This document shows positions 6,991 through 16,287 of a stretch of DNA of 49,604 bases, piece after piece. Under the pieces are notes generated by a model. That model worked only from the letters and a program-made list of their open reading frames with translations. It was not told the origin of the DNA and made no database searches. The stretch is from positions 699,881 through 749,484 of the forward strand of contig NZ_CSTE01000002.1 of NCBI RefSeq assembly GCF_001368915.1, in the 5' to 3' direction. A program made the translations under genes and the position numbers. How positions within the stretch are numbered: position 1 is the stretch's first letter; the number at the start of each line of letters is the position of its first letter. The stretch comes from Haloferax massiliensis (GTDB lineage: Archaea > Halobacteriota > Halobacteria > Halobacteriales > Haloferacaceae).

Positions 6991-8896
6991 CGAGGGCACC
7001 CCCGCATCCGGCGGGCACGACTCACCAGCCGACGGTGTGGCCTCTCGGCCTTCCAAGGAGACTAACTCTGTAGAGCTCTCTACCACCGATTCTCCAGCAG
7101 AGGATAACTACGACGAACGAGTCCACGAACGCGTACTGGAGTTCACCGAGAAATACCCCGAACTGGCCGAAACGCCGGTGTGCGAAACACACGGTCGAAA
7201 GCTCCGGCGCATCGTGACCGAAGCGGACTGGCGCGATACGTACGTAGAGGCAGAGGACCCGATGGAAAACGGGTTCTACGTGACGGAGTTGGAGAAACGC
7301 CGCGCGGCGACGTGGGCGGACGCGTTGAGCGCGTTTCTCACCTCGCACGTCGACTACAAAGGACTGCTCGCGCGCTTCGCGAACGACGACGGCGATGAGT
7401 TCGAACTCCCGCTGACCGACGCGTGGGGCGAGACGTACTCGCGCAAGCAGTACGCTCGCGCGCTCGCGCTCCAGCGACAGATGGGCGGCGGTGAACGACC
7501 GTCCGGCGGCGAAGCAGTCGCGGCGTGGGGCTCGCCCGCGACCGCGATGCTCACGTTCACCGCGTCGTCGGTGCCGAACGGGGAGCGACTGCCGCCAGTC
7601 GAACACACCGACGCGCTCCACGACGCGTTTTCGTACGATGGCGTGCGCGACACACTCCGCAACACGATGGAGTATCATCTCGGCCTCGACGCCGACGAGT
7701 GGGGTTACTGGCTCCAAGCAGAACCGCACGGAATGGGTGGCGACGGAAGCGGAATGAACGCGTGCTACTCGCATCTGCACGTAGGCGTCTACTTCGATGC
7801 GGCTGACCTCGACCTCGAAGCGGTCGGCCCGGAGTTTGAACGGGTGATAGACAAACACGTCGCGGAGTGCGAATACGCCTCGTTTAGCGCCCACGACTAC
7901 AGAAATACGGACTACTTGAACGACTCCGACGGGTGCATCTCGCTGAACGCCGGCGTCGAAAACATGGGTTCGTACCTTGCCGCGTACATGGGTGGCTACA
8001 CGGAGGAACTGCTGGACAAGCCGGTCGAATACCTCGCGTGGGGTGCAATCTACTGGTCAGCGGCTCGACGCCGAACCTCGCGGTCGAAAATCGTCACTGA
8101 AGCGATCAAAGCGGACGCGTGCGAACAGCGTGCGGAGTCCAGCGAGTCGAACCAGACCGACGCGCACGGCGAGGCCGTCGTGTGGAACGACGGCCGCGGC
8201 CCCGACGTAGTGTGCGCGTGCTGTAACTCCGGCTGGGCTATCGACCAGGAACGGCTCGACGAACCGGTTCCTGACGACGACCTCGCCGGCGCCCTCGCGG
8301 ATGGCGGCGAGCCGGACGCCTCGCGTTCGGAACGCTCGTTGGCTGAACGCTGGCCGAGCGCCAAAGCGGCAGTGAGCGTCGGTGAATCGCCGACAAAGAC
8401 GCGGATACGGAAGCGTGTCGAAACGGAACTGAAGTACAGCGACGAGACGCCTTCGGTGGCGTCGATGCTCGGTCGGAACATGATTGACCCGAAGCATGCC
8501 GAGTTCGTCGAATCGGTTATGAACGGGGAGGACAACTCAGAACCGGAATCGTTCCGCCGTGCATCGCTTTCGTCTGAGTGGCGACTGGAAGCGATTATCG
8601 ACCGCGACGGCGAGGAGCACCTGCCCGGAGGCGGCGGCGTTGATATGGCCCCGCTGAAGCTCCCACTCCAGCGGGTGCTGCAAGAGACGCGGCTTCAACA
8701 CGACCTACAGAAGGGCGAGATGTGGCGCTGCACGGAGTGTAACTTCGGTATTTACAACAAACACCAGATGGCCCGGCACTTGGTCGAAGGCCACGGCCTC
8801 GACCGCCCGGAGAGTGCCGACCACGTCCTGCACGTAGAGGATTACTTCGACAAAGACCGCGAGTGTATGCGGCACCCGGCAAGAGAGGATGAGTAA
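6983..8896 (+). CDS. HUH-type rolling-circle Rep protein with C-terminal zinc finger
   Basis: Putative replication initiator of the element (637 residues). The HUH histidine pair is YSHLHVGVYFD near residues 262-270; the hydrophobic strand ATAMLTFTAS upstream fits motif 1; the tyrosine-bearing helix GSYLAAYMGGYTEELL near 328-343, followed by DKPVEYLAWGAIYW, fits motif 3. A CACC-type cysteine cluster lies near 410, and a C2H2 finger CTECNFGIYNKHQMARH near 582. HUH enzymes nick one strand and attach to the 5' end through tyrosine; that activity is inferred. The GTG start at 6983 overlaps the upstream gene (GTGAGTAG). GC and codon use are slightly lower than the chromosome. Confidence 0.75.
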   Translation: MSSEGTPASGGHDSPADGVASRPSKETNSVELSTTDSPAEDNYDERVHERVLEFTEKYPELAETPVCETHGRKLRRIVTEADWRDTYVEAEDPMENGFYVTELEKRRAATWADALSAFLTSHVDYKGLLARFANDDGDEFELPLTDAWGETYSRKQYARALALQRQMGGGERPSGGEAVAAWGSPATAMLTFTASSVPNGERLPPVEHTDALHDAFSYDGVRDTLRNTMEYHLGLDADEWGYWLQAEPHGMGGDGSGMNACYSHLHVGVYFDAADLDLEAVGPEFERVIDKHVAECEYASFSAHDYRNTDYLNDSDGCISLNAGVENMGSYLAAYMGGYTEELLDKPVEYLAWGAIYWSAARRRTSRSKIVTEAIKADACEQRAESSESNQTDAHGEAVVWNDGRGPDVVCACCNSGWAIDQERLDEPVPDDDLAGALADGGEPDASRSERSLAERWPSAKAAVSVGESPTKTRIRKRVETELKYSDETPSVASMLGRNMIDPKHAEFVESVMNGEDNSEPESFRRASLSSEWRLEAIIDRDGEEHLPGGGGVDMAPLKLPLQRVLQETRLQHDLQKGEMWRCTECNFGIYNKHQMARHLVEGHGLDRPESADHVLHVEDYFDKDRECMRHPAREDE

Positions 8897-8934
8897 CCGT
8901 GTTTCAGACTACTTTCACTAGAGTCAGTTTTAGG

Positions 8935-8947
8935 TTTAATATTAAAA
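8935..8947 (+). promoter_or_regulatory. TATA region for the particle-protein operon
   Basis: The AT-rich stretch TTTAATATTAAAA lies about 20-32 bp before the ATG at 8967. That spacing would give a leaderless or nearly leaderless mRNA starting the run of overlapping genes 8967-14648. Confidence 0.55.
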
Positions 8948-8966
8948 TTGCTAATATCTAGTTGCA

Positions 8967-9971
<1,005 letters not shown>

Positions 9972-9972
<1 letters not shown>

Positions 9973-11486
9973 TGCGCGAGTTCGCTCGACGCGGGCTCGC
10001 TGTCCTGTTTGCTGTCCTGCTCGTGACAGCAGGTGCTTCGGGTCCAGTGTCCGCGACGCTCGGGTTCCAAGACTGCGATGTCTCCGATTCCGCGATATCG
10101 GCGTTCATCAACAGTCTGATTAACCCGAACGGCGACGAGTGTCGGTTCAATCCGACCGACTCGACGCTCGACCTCGACGGGACGCAAGACAAGGTAGAGT
10201 TGTACTCTGCGGCGTCGGCTGAGAAGACGGCGCTTGAGTCGTACAACACGGCGATGGACAACTACCTGAACGACACGGAGTCCGTCGCGTGGATGAAAGC
10301 GCAGGTTGCTGTCGCTGAGGCGTACGAGGACGGTAAGACGAAAGAGCAGGCGCGTATCGACGCGAGACAGGCGATTGCTGACTACTACGCTGTCAAGCAG
10401 AAGAACGACATTGCGCGGTGGAATGCGACCGTCTCGGCGGCTGAGATGAGCATCGAAGAACGCTCCGAGTCGGAGCCGATCAACAACTCGTCTTACGTCA
10501 CGAAAGACGACTTCGCACAAGTCGATAGCGAGAGTAGCTGGTCTGTCTCGAAGACCTACGAAGGCGTGAACACGTCGTCGGTGACTCTCGTCAATGATTC
10601 GTCTGCTGACGTGCTCGCCTACAACTACACTATCGGAGATGGTTACAACAGCGTCAACACGTACGAGACGTACTACGTGACTCCGGCTCGGCACGAGTGG
10701 TTACAGATAGACGGGAACTTCGGCTGGGGTTTCCGCGGCTGGGATATCGCCGCGCCGAACAGCAACTACGATTCGATGACCTTCATCGAACACCAGTCGT
10801 TTACGGACCGCTGGAACCGCTACGAGACGAAGAACGACGACCTCCAAGCGGAGGCCGGTAACTTCGTGAATGCGACGTACGACGACTTCGCGGCTGGAAA
10901 TATCAATTCGTCCGACGTGATTTCGGCGAACACGGCGATGTTTGAGTACGGCACCCAGTCGGGTTCCGACTCGACCTCGCTGTACGACTCGACGGCGGCG
11001 CTGGCTCTGATGGGCTTCGACGTGCCCGATATGCAGTCGTCTGGACTGATGAACGTCACCGACCAGTCTGGAACGGCGAATATCACGTATCAGGGTCTCG
11101 TGATGGCTCGGTCCGCGCCTAACGGGTCGTGGTCGGTCAACACGACCTACGACGCCTCGACCATCGACGGCCCGGTGTTCATCGCGACCGCGACCGGCGA
11201 GAAGGTCGACCTCGACGGCAATTTCACCATCACCGAGATGACTGCCCGCGACGGGTCTTCGGTGCAGTCGCAGAACACGACGACGTACGTGTACAAAACG
11301 ACGAACACGAGCGAGTTCGTCACCATGACGAACGAGCTCGAAACCCTCCGTCAGGAGATTGAAGAACGCGAGCAGTCGAGTGGCGGTTCCGGTGGCTCCG
11401 GTGGCCTCGACTCGCAGATGCTCGGTATCGCCCTGCTGGTCGGTGCGGCCGCAGTGCTACTCATCCAGCGGGAGGGCAACGAGTAG
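9972..11486 (+). CDS. Pleolipovirus/vesicle-type envelope (spike-like) protein
   Basis: 504-residue secreted, membrane-anchored surface protein. Signal peptide MREFARRGLAVLFAVLLVTA with cleavage near SATLG; N-terminal helical domain with ELYSAASAEKTALESYNTAM, a DTESVAWMKAQVAVAEAY helix and IADYYAVKQKNDIARWNA, which matches what I know of the haloarchaeal viral envelope N-terminal domain; a beta-rich middle with many N-X-S/T sequons; a helix ELETLRQEIEEREQ; a Ser/Gly linker; and a C-terminal anchor LGIALLVGAAAVLLI. This is the layout of the pleolipovirus VP4 spike and of plasmid-vesicle surface proteins. The start at 9972 is set by TGATG coupling; an in-frame ATG at 9930 would bury the signal peptide. 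Likely displayed on virus-like or vesicle particles. Confidence 0.8.
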
Positions 11487-11487
11487 G

Positions 11488-11661
11488 ATGTTCGTTTTCC
11501 TGCTGAAGCGGCTCCCAATCGGAACCATCGCTGGCGTGGTCATCATCGCTGGTGCCCTGCAACTCCTCGGTGTTGACCTCATCGGGATGGGTTCGAACCT
11601 CCTGCTCGACCTGCTCGGCGTACCCGACTGGTCGGGCGACTGGTTCGGGTCGCTGTTGTAA
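11488..11661 (+). CDS. 57-residue membrane protein
   Basis: Begins MFVFLLKRLPIGTIAGVVII with one long hydrophobic stretch followed by an amphipathic tail (SNLLLDLLGVPDWSGDWFG). The start lies one base after the envelope-protein stop (TAGGATG). No known family recognised; its place between the spike and the next exported protein suggests a particle-membrane component. Confidence 0.6.
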   Translation: MFVFLLKRLPIGTIAGVVIIAGALQLLGVDLIGMGSNLLLDLLGVPDWSGDWFGSLL

Positions 11662-11693
11662 CGCTTGCCAACCTTCCTGCCCCACCCCTTCGT

Positions 11694-12284
11694 ATGACTC
11701 GAATACACACCATCATACTCGTCAGTTGTATCGCTCTGCTGTTCGCTGTCCCCGGCACAGTCGCCGCCCAAGAGACCGCGACCGCGTCTGCTCCGACAGA
11801 GACGACGACAGCCGCGGCTCCGCCCACGGCTTCGGAGTCGTCGAACGAAACGGCGTACTTCGGCGACGTGGCCGGCGACCGCGCCGTGCGAATCGTCTCC
11901 GCTGAGTACCGCGACGGCACTGCCGTGCTCGTGCTCGAATCGGACCTGCCGCGGACGGTCACCGTGACCGCGCCGACCGGCTCGACCTCGGCCGGTGCCG
12001 CCGCCGGGAATCTGGTCAGCCGACCGATTCCCCCCGGACGGACGACGATTCGAATCGACTCGCCCGAACCGCGAGTGACTATCGTTACGTCGTACTCCAT
12101 CGAGAACGGCCAATACACGGAAATCCGGTTCGAGGACGGCTCGGCGCTCATCGCCGGTCCGTTCACCGGAACGGACGTGCGAGACGCGGCTATCGGTGGC
12201 GCGTTCGGCACGTCGTTCGGTGCGCTCCTGATAATCGTCCGGCGGCGCTTCGGCCTCCACCGTGGCATGGAGCGTGTCGCATGA
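11694..12284 (+). CDS. Exported, C-terminally anchored element protein
   Basis: 196 residues. Signal peptide MTRIHTIILVSCIALLFAV with cleavage near VAAQE, a Thr/Ala-rich linker likely to be O-glycosylated (TATASAPTETTTAAAPPTA), a beta-strand-rich domain (VRIVSAEYRDGTAVLVLESD, RTTIRIDSPEPRVTIVTSYS), then a single anchor AAIGGAFGTSFGALLIIV and a basic tail RRRFG. The gene overlaps the next by 4 bp (ATGA). Position matches the ORF6/ORF7 genes of pleolipoviruses. Function unknown. Confidence 0.68.
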   Translation: MTRIHTIILVSCIALLFAVPGTVAAQETATASAPTETTTAAAPPTASESSNETAYFGDVAGDRAVRIVSAEYRDGTAVLVLESDLPRTVTVTAPTGSTSAGAAAGNLVSRPIPPGRTTIRIDSPEPRVTIVTSYSIENGQYTEIRFEDGSALIAGPFTGTDVRDAAIGGAFGTSFGALLIIVRRRFGLHRGMERVA

Positions 12285-13288
12285 GCGACGACGCCGAAAG
12301 CTCAGCTGAGGCTCAGCGGGAAACTCCCGACGAACCAGAGATGGGCGCGGCCTCGACGACGGTCGCGCCGGACCGCGACGCCGGTCGGCTCGTGACAGCG
12401 TTCGTGTGGGTGATGCGCTACGGCGTTCACCTCGCTGTCGCTGGCTCGCTGTTGCTCGTCGGGCTCGTGCTCGTCTTCGACGTGCGCGTCCCTCGCTCGC
12501 TCCAAATCATCGGCCTGACGGCTGGCCTCTCGGCGGTCATCGCCGGGCGCTGGGTCGGCGGGCAGGCCGTCGACCTGATGGGCGGCCCGCAGATGATGTG
12601 GCTCGTTGACCTCGACCTGCTCGACCGCGACGGCGCGGGTGTCTACACCTGCCCGACGCCGCGGTGGTCCGAGTGGACAGTCGTCGACGGCCAACTGTGG
12701 TGGGCGACGCCGAACCTCGCGTTCGGCCGCGGCGTCGACCTCGACGCCCGCGAAGTCGCCGGGACGTGGGTCGGCTCGCTACCCGACCCGGTGCTGGCGC
12801 GGGCACTCGAATATCTCCGGTACAACCGCAAGCAGTTGGAACCGAAGGCCCGGAAGGGCGAATCGCTCGAAATCAACTCCTTCGCTATCGTCCGAGCGGC
12901 GGCGGTCAAGACCGTGAAACACGTCGTGCGGACGTTCGAGAAAGGCGCGCTCGAATACCTCCGGTACAACCGCAAGCAGTTGGAACCGAAGGCCCGGAAG
13001 GGCGAATCGCTCGAAATCAACTCCTTCGCTATCGTCCGAGCGGCGGCGGTCAAGACCGTGAAACACGTCGTGCGGACGTTCGAGAAAGGCGCGTTACCGG
13101 ACGACGGCGACGCGCTCCACGCAGAGATTGATAGCGTGCTCGAAGACTTCGACCTGGACGGCTCGGATTCCATCTTCGACGAGGACCCGACCGAGTGGGC
13201 ACCAGGTGACGGCGACCCGGCACCGGACCCGCTGGCCGACCTCGACCAGCGGCGGAAGCAACACGCGGCCAACGGTGAATCAGAATGA
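12281..13288 (+). CDS. Two-helix membrane protein with 48-residue internal duplication
   Basis: 335 residues. Acidic N-terminus, two adjacent membrane helices (VHLAVAGSLLLVGLVLVFDV and LQIIGLTAGLSAVIAGRWVG), then a soluble domain with RWSEWTVVDGQLWWATPN. A 48-residue segment starting LEYLRYNRKQLEPKARKGES is present twice in tandem, so the protein is about 48 residues longer than its likely ancestor. The acidic tail ends DQRRKQHAANGES. Overlaps both neighbours by 4 bp. Probably a particle or assembly membrane protein of the VP3-VP8 style block. Confidence 0.65.
   Translation: MSDDAESSAEAQRETPDEPEMGAASTTVAPDRDAGRLVTAFVWVMRYGVHLAVAGSLLLVGLVLVFDVRVPRSLQIIGLTAGLSAVIAGRWVGGQAVDLMGGPQMMWLVDLDLLDRDGAGVYTCPTPRWSEWTVVDGQLWWATPNLAFGRGVDLDAREVAGTWVGSLPDPVLARALEYLRYNRKQLEPKARKGESLEINSFAIVRAAAVKTVKHVVRTFEKGALEYLRYNRKQLEPKARKGESLEINSFAIVRAAAVKTVKHVVRTFEKGALPDDGDALHAEIDSVLEDFDLDGSDSIFDEDPTEWAPGDGDPAPDPLADLDQRRKQHAANGESE
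12815..13093 (+). repeat. 144-bp-period tandem duplication
   Basis: 12815-12949 and 12959-13093 are identical (135 bp). The 9 bp between them, CTCGAATAC, nearly repeat the CTCGAATAT that precedes the first copy, so the period is 144 bp. It is in frame. The few silent differences at the left edge (GCA/GCG, TAT/TAC) suggest it is a little older than the others or was part-converted. Confidence 0.93.
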
Positions 13289-13674
13289 AACTCGAACTCG
13301 AACTTTCGACGCGCGAACAGTACATCATCGCCCTCTCGCTGTCGGTTGGCATCGTCGCTGGCCTGTGGTTCGGTATCCTGATGATACCGCCGCGGGCGCT
13401 CGACGTGCCGATGCGCTTCCTCGACGACGGCGCGGTGTCTGCGTCGTACTACCCGGTGACGAACACACACCTGTTCGTATCGGCGGCCCTGCCGCTGGCG
13501 ACGGCGTACCTCGTGCGGAACCACGCGCGGGACGACGGGACGGACGACGCGGACGAGCTCATGCCTGACCGCTCCGACGGTGACGGAGATGGGCGCGACT
13601 CCGCTCACGACCTCGACGGCAGTTCGACCAGCGAGTTCGGCCCGCATCCCCTCGACGGAGGTGAATCCGCGTGA
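13285..13674 (+). CDS. Two-helix membrane protein
   Basis: 129 residues: membrane helices YIIALSLSVGIVAGLWFGIL and HLFVSAALPLATAYLV joined by a short outside loop, then an acidic Asp-rich cytoplasmic tail (DDGTDDADELMPDRSDGDGD). Overlaps the genes before and after by 4 bp (ATGA and GTGA), so it belongs to the same operon as the ATPase. No family recognised. Confidence 0.65.
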   Translation: MKLELELSTREQYIIALSLSVGIVAGLWFGILMIPPRALDVPMRFLDDGAVSASYYPVTNTHLFVSAALPLATAYLVRNHARDDGTDDADELMPDRSDGDGDGRDSAHDLDGSSTSEFGPHPLDGGESA

Positions 13675-14648
13675 CCGACGAACGACTGCTGACGGCGGCG
13701 AAGCTGTACGAACAGGTGCGCGGGCGCATCGACGGCGACCACAGACTACTCGACCACGCGGGACTGCCGGTCTCGAAGGGCGACCACGCGAACCTGTCGT
13801 TCCTGAACTCGCTCGACCTCACCGACGACGACGAACTGGCCGACTCGTTCGCAGAAACCTCGCTGGGCAGGCTCGTCGATTCGTCGCTTCGGACCCAAGC
13901 CGCGACCCGCGCGGTGCAGTCGTCGCACGCGACCGCGCTTTCGTACCTCGTCGGCGTGACCCAGCAGGACCTCGACGCCAGTTCGCTGACGCTCCCGCTT
14001 CGGCTCGTCGACGAGCTGGAGAACGGTGGCGGTCTCACGACGATCACCGGCGCGGGGAACCCGAACACGGGCAAGACGAACACGATGTTCCTGCTGAACG
14101 GCGACCTCGCGCGGGCGCACTTCGGCGATGACCTGCTGGTCATCTCGAACGTGGGGACGTGGGACGGCGCGGACATCGTGGTGCGGTCGATGTACGACCT
14201 CATGGACGTACTGCTGACCCACCGCGAACGGCCGAAGACCGTCACTATCGACGAAGGCTCGACGCACTTCGACGCCCGGACGTTCAGCCGCGAAGTGGCG
14301 TCCCAGTGGACGCCCGCGATTAAGCGGTTTTCGAAGCTCGGCGTCGAGTCCGTCGGCGTGGTGAGCCACACGGGGAAGGACGTGCATCCCGAACAGAAAC
14401 GGCTCTCGACGCTGTCGTTCTACAAAGAGGCGCAGGACGAAGTGACGTTCTACCGCGACTGGGACGCCGATTCAGACTCGCCCGATGGTGAGCTGTTCGG
14501 CGGCTCGCTCGTGAACCTCGAACCTACGCTGGAAAAGTACGACCCGGACGACGCCGCGCCGTGGGCGTGGAATCTGCCGAGTGATCTGTTTCAGGAGCAG
14601 TTCGAGGACTGGAGCGAGTTTCATGAGATTCTTCGATGCAGTAACTAG
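13671..14648 (+). CDS. VP8-like P-loop ATPase of the element
   Basis: 325-residue NTPase. Walker A GAGNPNTGKTNTMF near residues 126-139; Walker B-like KTVTIDEGSTHFDARTF near 189. The HerA/FtsK-like flavour and its place at the end of the membrane-protein block match the putative NTPase VP8 of pleolipoviruses, thought to act in assembly or genome handling. GTG start with 4-bp overlap to the previous gene. A decayed copy of its last 75 codons lies at 17565-17789, proof of a second related element next door. Confidence 0.72.
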   Translation: MTDERLLTAAKLYEQVRGRIDGDHRLLDHAGLPVSKGDHANLSFLNSLDLTDDDELADSFAETSLGRLVDSSLRTQAATRAVQSSHATALSYLVGVTQQDLDASSLTLPLRLVDELENGGGLTTITGAGNPNTGKTNTMFLLNGDLARAHFGDDLLVISNVGTWDGADIVVRSMYDLMDVLLTHRERPKTVTIDEGSTHFDARTFSREVASQWTPAIKRFSKLGVESVGVVSHTGKDVHPEQKRLSTLSFYKEAQDEVTFYRDWDADSDSPDGELFGGSLVNLEPTLEKYDPDDAAPWAWNLPSDLFQEQFEDWSEFHEILRCSN

Positions 14649-14697
14649 TGTGCCTTCCCATTAGTTATTTAGTTGTGTGGAAAATATATAGGTATGT

Positions 14698-15240
14698 ATG
14701 AGTGAGATAACTCACACCACAGTTAGGACAGAGATTGATAATGGTCAACAAATACTCATAGTTCATGCGGAAAAGTCATACATTGTAGAATTTAAACGAC
14801 CACTTGGAGAAGATAGTCCATTCACATTCACGGATAGTGTCATTAAACCAGATGACTCTAGTAAGAATGAACATGAAGAGGCAATTCGGAACATAAAAAA
14901 AGAACTAATTAACCAAGGTTATCCTGTTTTCGCTGAAGATGTGGGGCTAAAATCTCTGGAGTCTGGTATTCTGAAGGTTAACGAAACAGAAGAAATACTC
15001 TACTCCTGTCAAAATACTATTGAGGTTTCTAAGGATGAATCATCTGACCCACAAGTGTTGGTGAAAAACAAAGATTCTGGAGATATTTTTGAGTTTGTGG
15101 TCCGTGTCGATAATGGTAACCTGCCACCAAATTGGTGTTTAATTGACCTCGTACTAATGGTGAATAATGACTACTTGAATGAATCCCAACCTGATATTCC
15201 ATATTCCGATTCAGTAACATTCGAAATATCTCGTAATTAA
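14698..15240 (+). CDS. AT-rich orphan protein in the cargo position
   Basis: 180 residues, MSEITHTTVRTEIDNGQQIL onward, mostly predicted beta-strand and charged, with no signal peptide or membrane helix and no motif I recognise. Base composition is strikingly AT-rich compared with every other element gene, and codon choice is unlike the host (many AAA, AAT, ATA), so it was acquired separately. It has its own promoter region (AAAATATATAGG at 14681-14692 and an upstream TTAGTTATTTAG) and lies between the ATPase and a convergent regulator, the same place that holds the restriction-modification genes in the neighbouring relict. A defence, exclusion or moron role is inference from position. Confidence 0.7.
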   Translation: MSEITHTTVRTEIDNGQQILIVHAEKSYIVEFKRPLGEDSPFTFTDSVIKPDDSSKNEHEEAIRNIKKELINQGYPVFAEDVGLKSLESGILKVNETEEILYSCQNTIEVSKDESSDPQVLVKNKDSGDIFEFVVRVDNGNLPPNWCLIDLVLMVNNDYLNESQPDIPYSDSVTFEISRN

Positions 15241-15295
15241 ATACCCACCTGACACGAACCGTCATAACCCACTTTACAACCCAGCCACCCACCCG

Positions 15296-15307
15296 CCCCC
15301 TTTACGG
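15296..15307. other. Conserved block downstream of the cargo slot
   Basis: CCCCTTTACGGG and its surroundings (a C-rich run before, GCTCACTCGCTGTTCTCT after) recur at 20056-20090 in the relict element in the same order. It lies between two convergent genes and may act as a terminator; the following GGGTGGTGGGTG is not a clean stem. Confidence 0.4.
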
Positions 15308-15328
15308 GTAAGGGTGGTGGGTGCTTGC

Positions 15329-15607
15329 TCACTCGCTGTTCTCTAACTCGGCGGCGTCGATCTCCCCGGCGAGATAGGCGCGACCTCGTTCGGAAAGTCG
15401 GTAAATCGCTCGCTCCTCGTCGTGGTACTCAACCAGCTCGTGGTCAAGGAGTGTCCCAAGGTGTTCGCGGACGGTTGTCCGTGCATAATCGGTGTTCTCT
15501 GCAATCAGGGCTGGCGTAAGAACGAGTTCGTCGTTCCCCTCGTTCTGCAGTCGCTCCAGTATCGACCTGTCCGCAGGCGTCATCCAGTCGGCAAGAGGAA
15601 CGCGCAT
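15329..15607 (-). CDS. Winged-helix regulator (phiH1-repressor-like)
   Basis: 92-residue DNA-binding protein. WMTPADRSILERLQNEG is followed by a helix-turn-helix (LTPALIAENTDYARTTVREH), then LGTLLDHELVEYHDE and the wing YRLSERGRAYLAG. The pattern is that of haloarchaeal phage phiH1-type repressors. It is transcribed against the particle genes and is divergent from the integrase side, the usual place for a lysogeny or copy-control switch. A 12-bp inverted repeat sits upstream at 15689-15718. The end of a homologous gene survives at 20074-20104. Confidence 0.75.
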   Translation of the reverse strand: MRVPLADWMTPADRSILERLQNEGNDELVLTPALIAENTDYARTTVREHLGTLLDHELVEYHDEERAIYRLSERGRAYLAGEIDAAELENSE

Positions 15608-16279
15608 GGATTACAACTACATTGATATAGTAAATCTATTTTCATCACTACGAACTTCGTATTAATTTGTATCTAAAACCTCCAGAGTTGTGGGTAAGTG
15701 TTAAGTCACTCACCCACAGTTCTGTTGGTATCGGAAGCTACACGCGATGTTGACTGTTGTTCAGTCGGCGTCAGAAAGCGGACCCAGCGCTGGCACGCTG
15801 GCCCGCGGTGGCTCCCGTAACCGAGGTACGGAAGCATGTTTGCCTACACGACTCGGGCTATTGAAGCCCCACGACGAACGGCTGTTGATAGACTGACAGA
15901 AAGCGGCTTCACTTTCGCTCAAACGTACACTTTCACTCCGGGGCCATGGCTCAGTACTTTAATTAGCCCCCTCGAATGGATTACCCGGCTGACGGTCCCT
16001 TTCGAGGATGCTCACCCTACCAAAGCCAGCACCCTCGACCCGGACCGCGGCCTCACAATGGAAGCCATGAATCAGTTATCGCACCGCGGTTGTAAGCGTA
16101 GCGAATGGACCGGAAGTGAACCCGATTCGGGGGTGATTCGATGAGTAAGCTCACCCTACCAAAGCCAGCACCCTCGACCCGGACCGCGGCCTCACAATGG
16201 AAGCCATGAATCAGTTATCGCACCGCGGTTGTAAGCGTAGCGAATGGACCGGAAGTGAACCCGATTCGGGGGTGATTCG
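15608..16279. other. Control region between regulator and integrase
   Basis: About 670 bp without a convincing gene. It holds an AT-rich promoter zone for the regulator (TATA-like TTTACTATATC on the minus strand near 15628-15638), a long inverted repeat, a GC-rich segment with CAGCGCTGGCACGCTGGC near 15785, and most of a 139-bp tandem duplication. An open frame at 15836-16144 (MFAYTTRAIEAPRRTAVDRL onward) runs into the duplicated DNA and shows neither a family signature nor host-like codon use; I do not call it a gene. The region is a candidate replication origin and operator zone. Confidence 0.5.
15689..15718. promoter_or_regulatory. 12-bp inverted repeat upstream of the regulator
   Basis: TGTGGGTAAGTG (15689-15700) and CACTCACCCACA (15707-15718) match at 11 of 12 positions around the 6-nt loop TTAAGT. 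It lies 82 bp upstream of the winged-helix gene. It may be the operator of that regulator or a hairpin for the HUH Rep. Confidence 0.55.
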
Positions 16280-16287
16280 ATGAGTAA
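16010..16287 (+). repeat. 139-bp exact tandem duplication before the integrase
   Basis: 16010-16148 is repeated exactly as 16149-16287, followed by GCTC again, so the junction has 4 bp of microhomology. The unit includes the first bases of the integrase gene (ATGAGTAAGCTC), so a false copy of the integrase start stands at 16141. Confidence 0.95.

Noticed and set aside
15836-16144. 102-codon open frame before the integrase
   Set aside because: Runs into the 139-bp duplication, ends by chance within it, shows no family feature; kept only as part of the control region.
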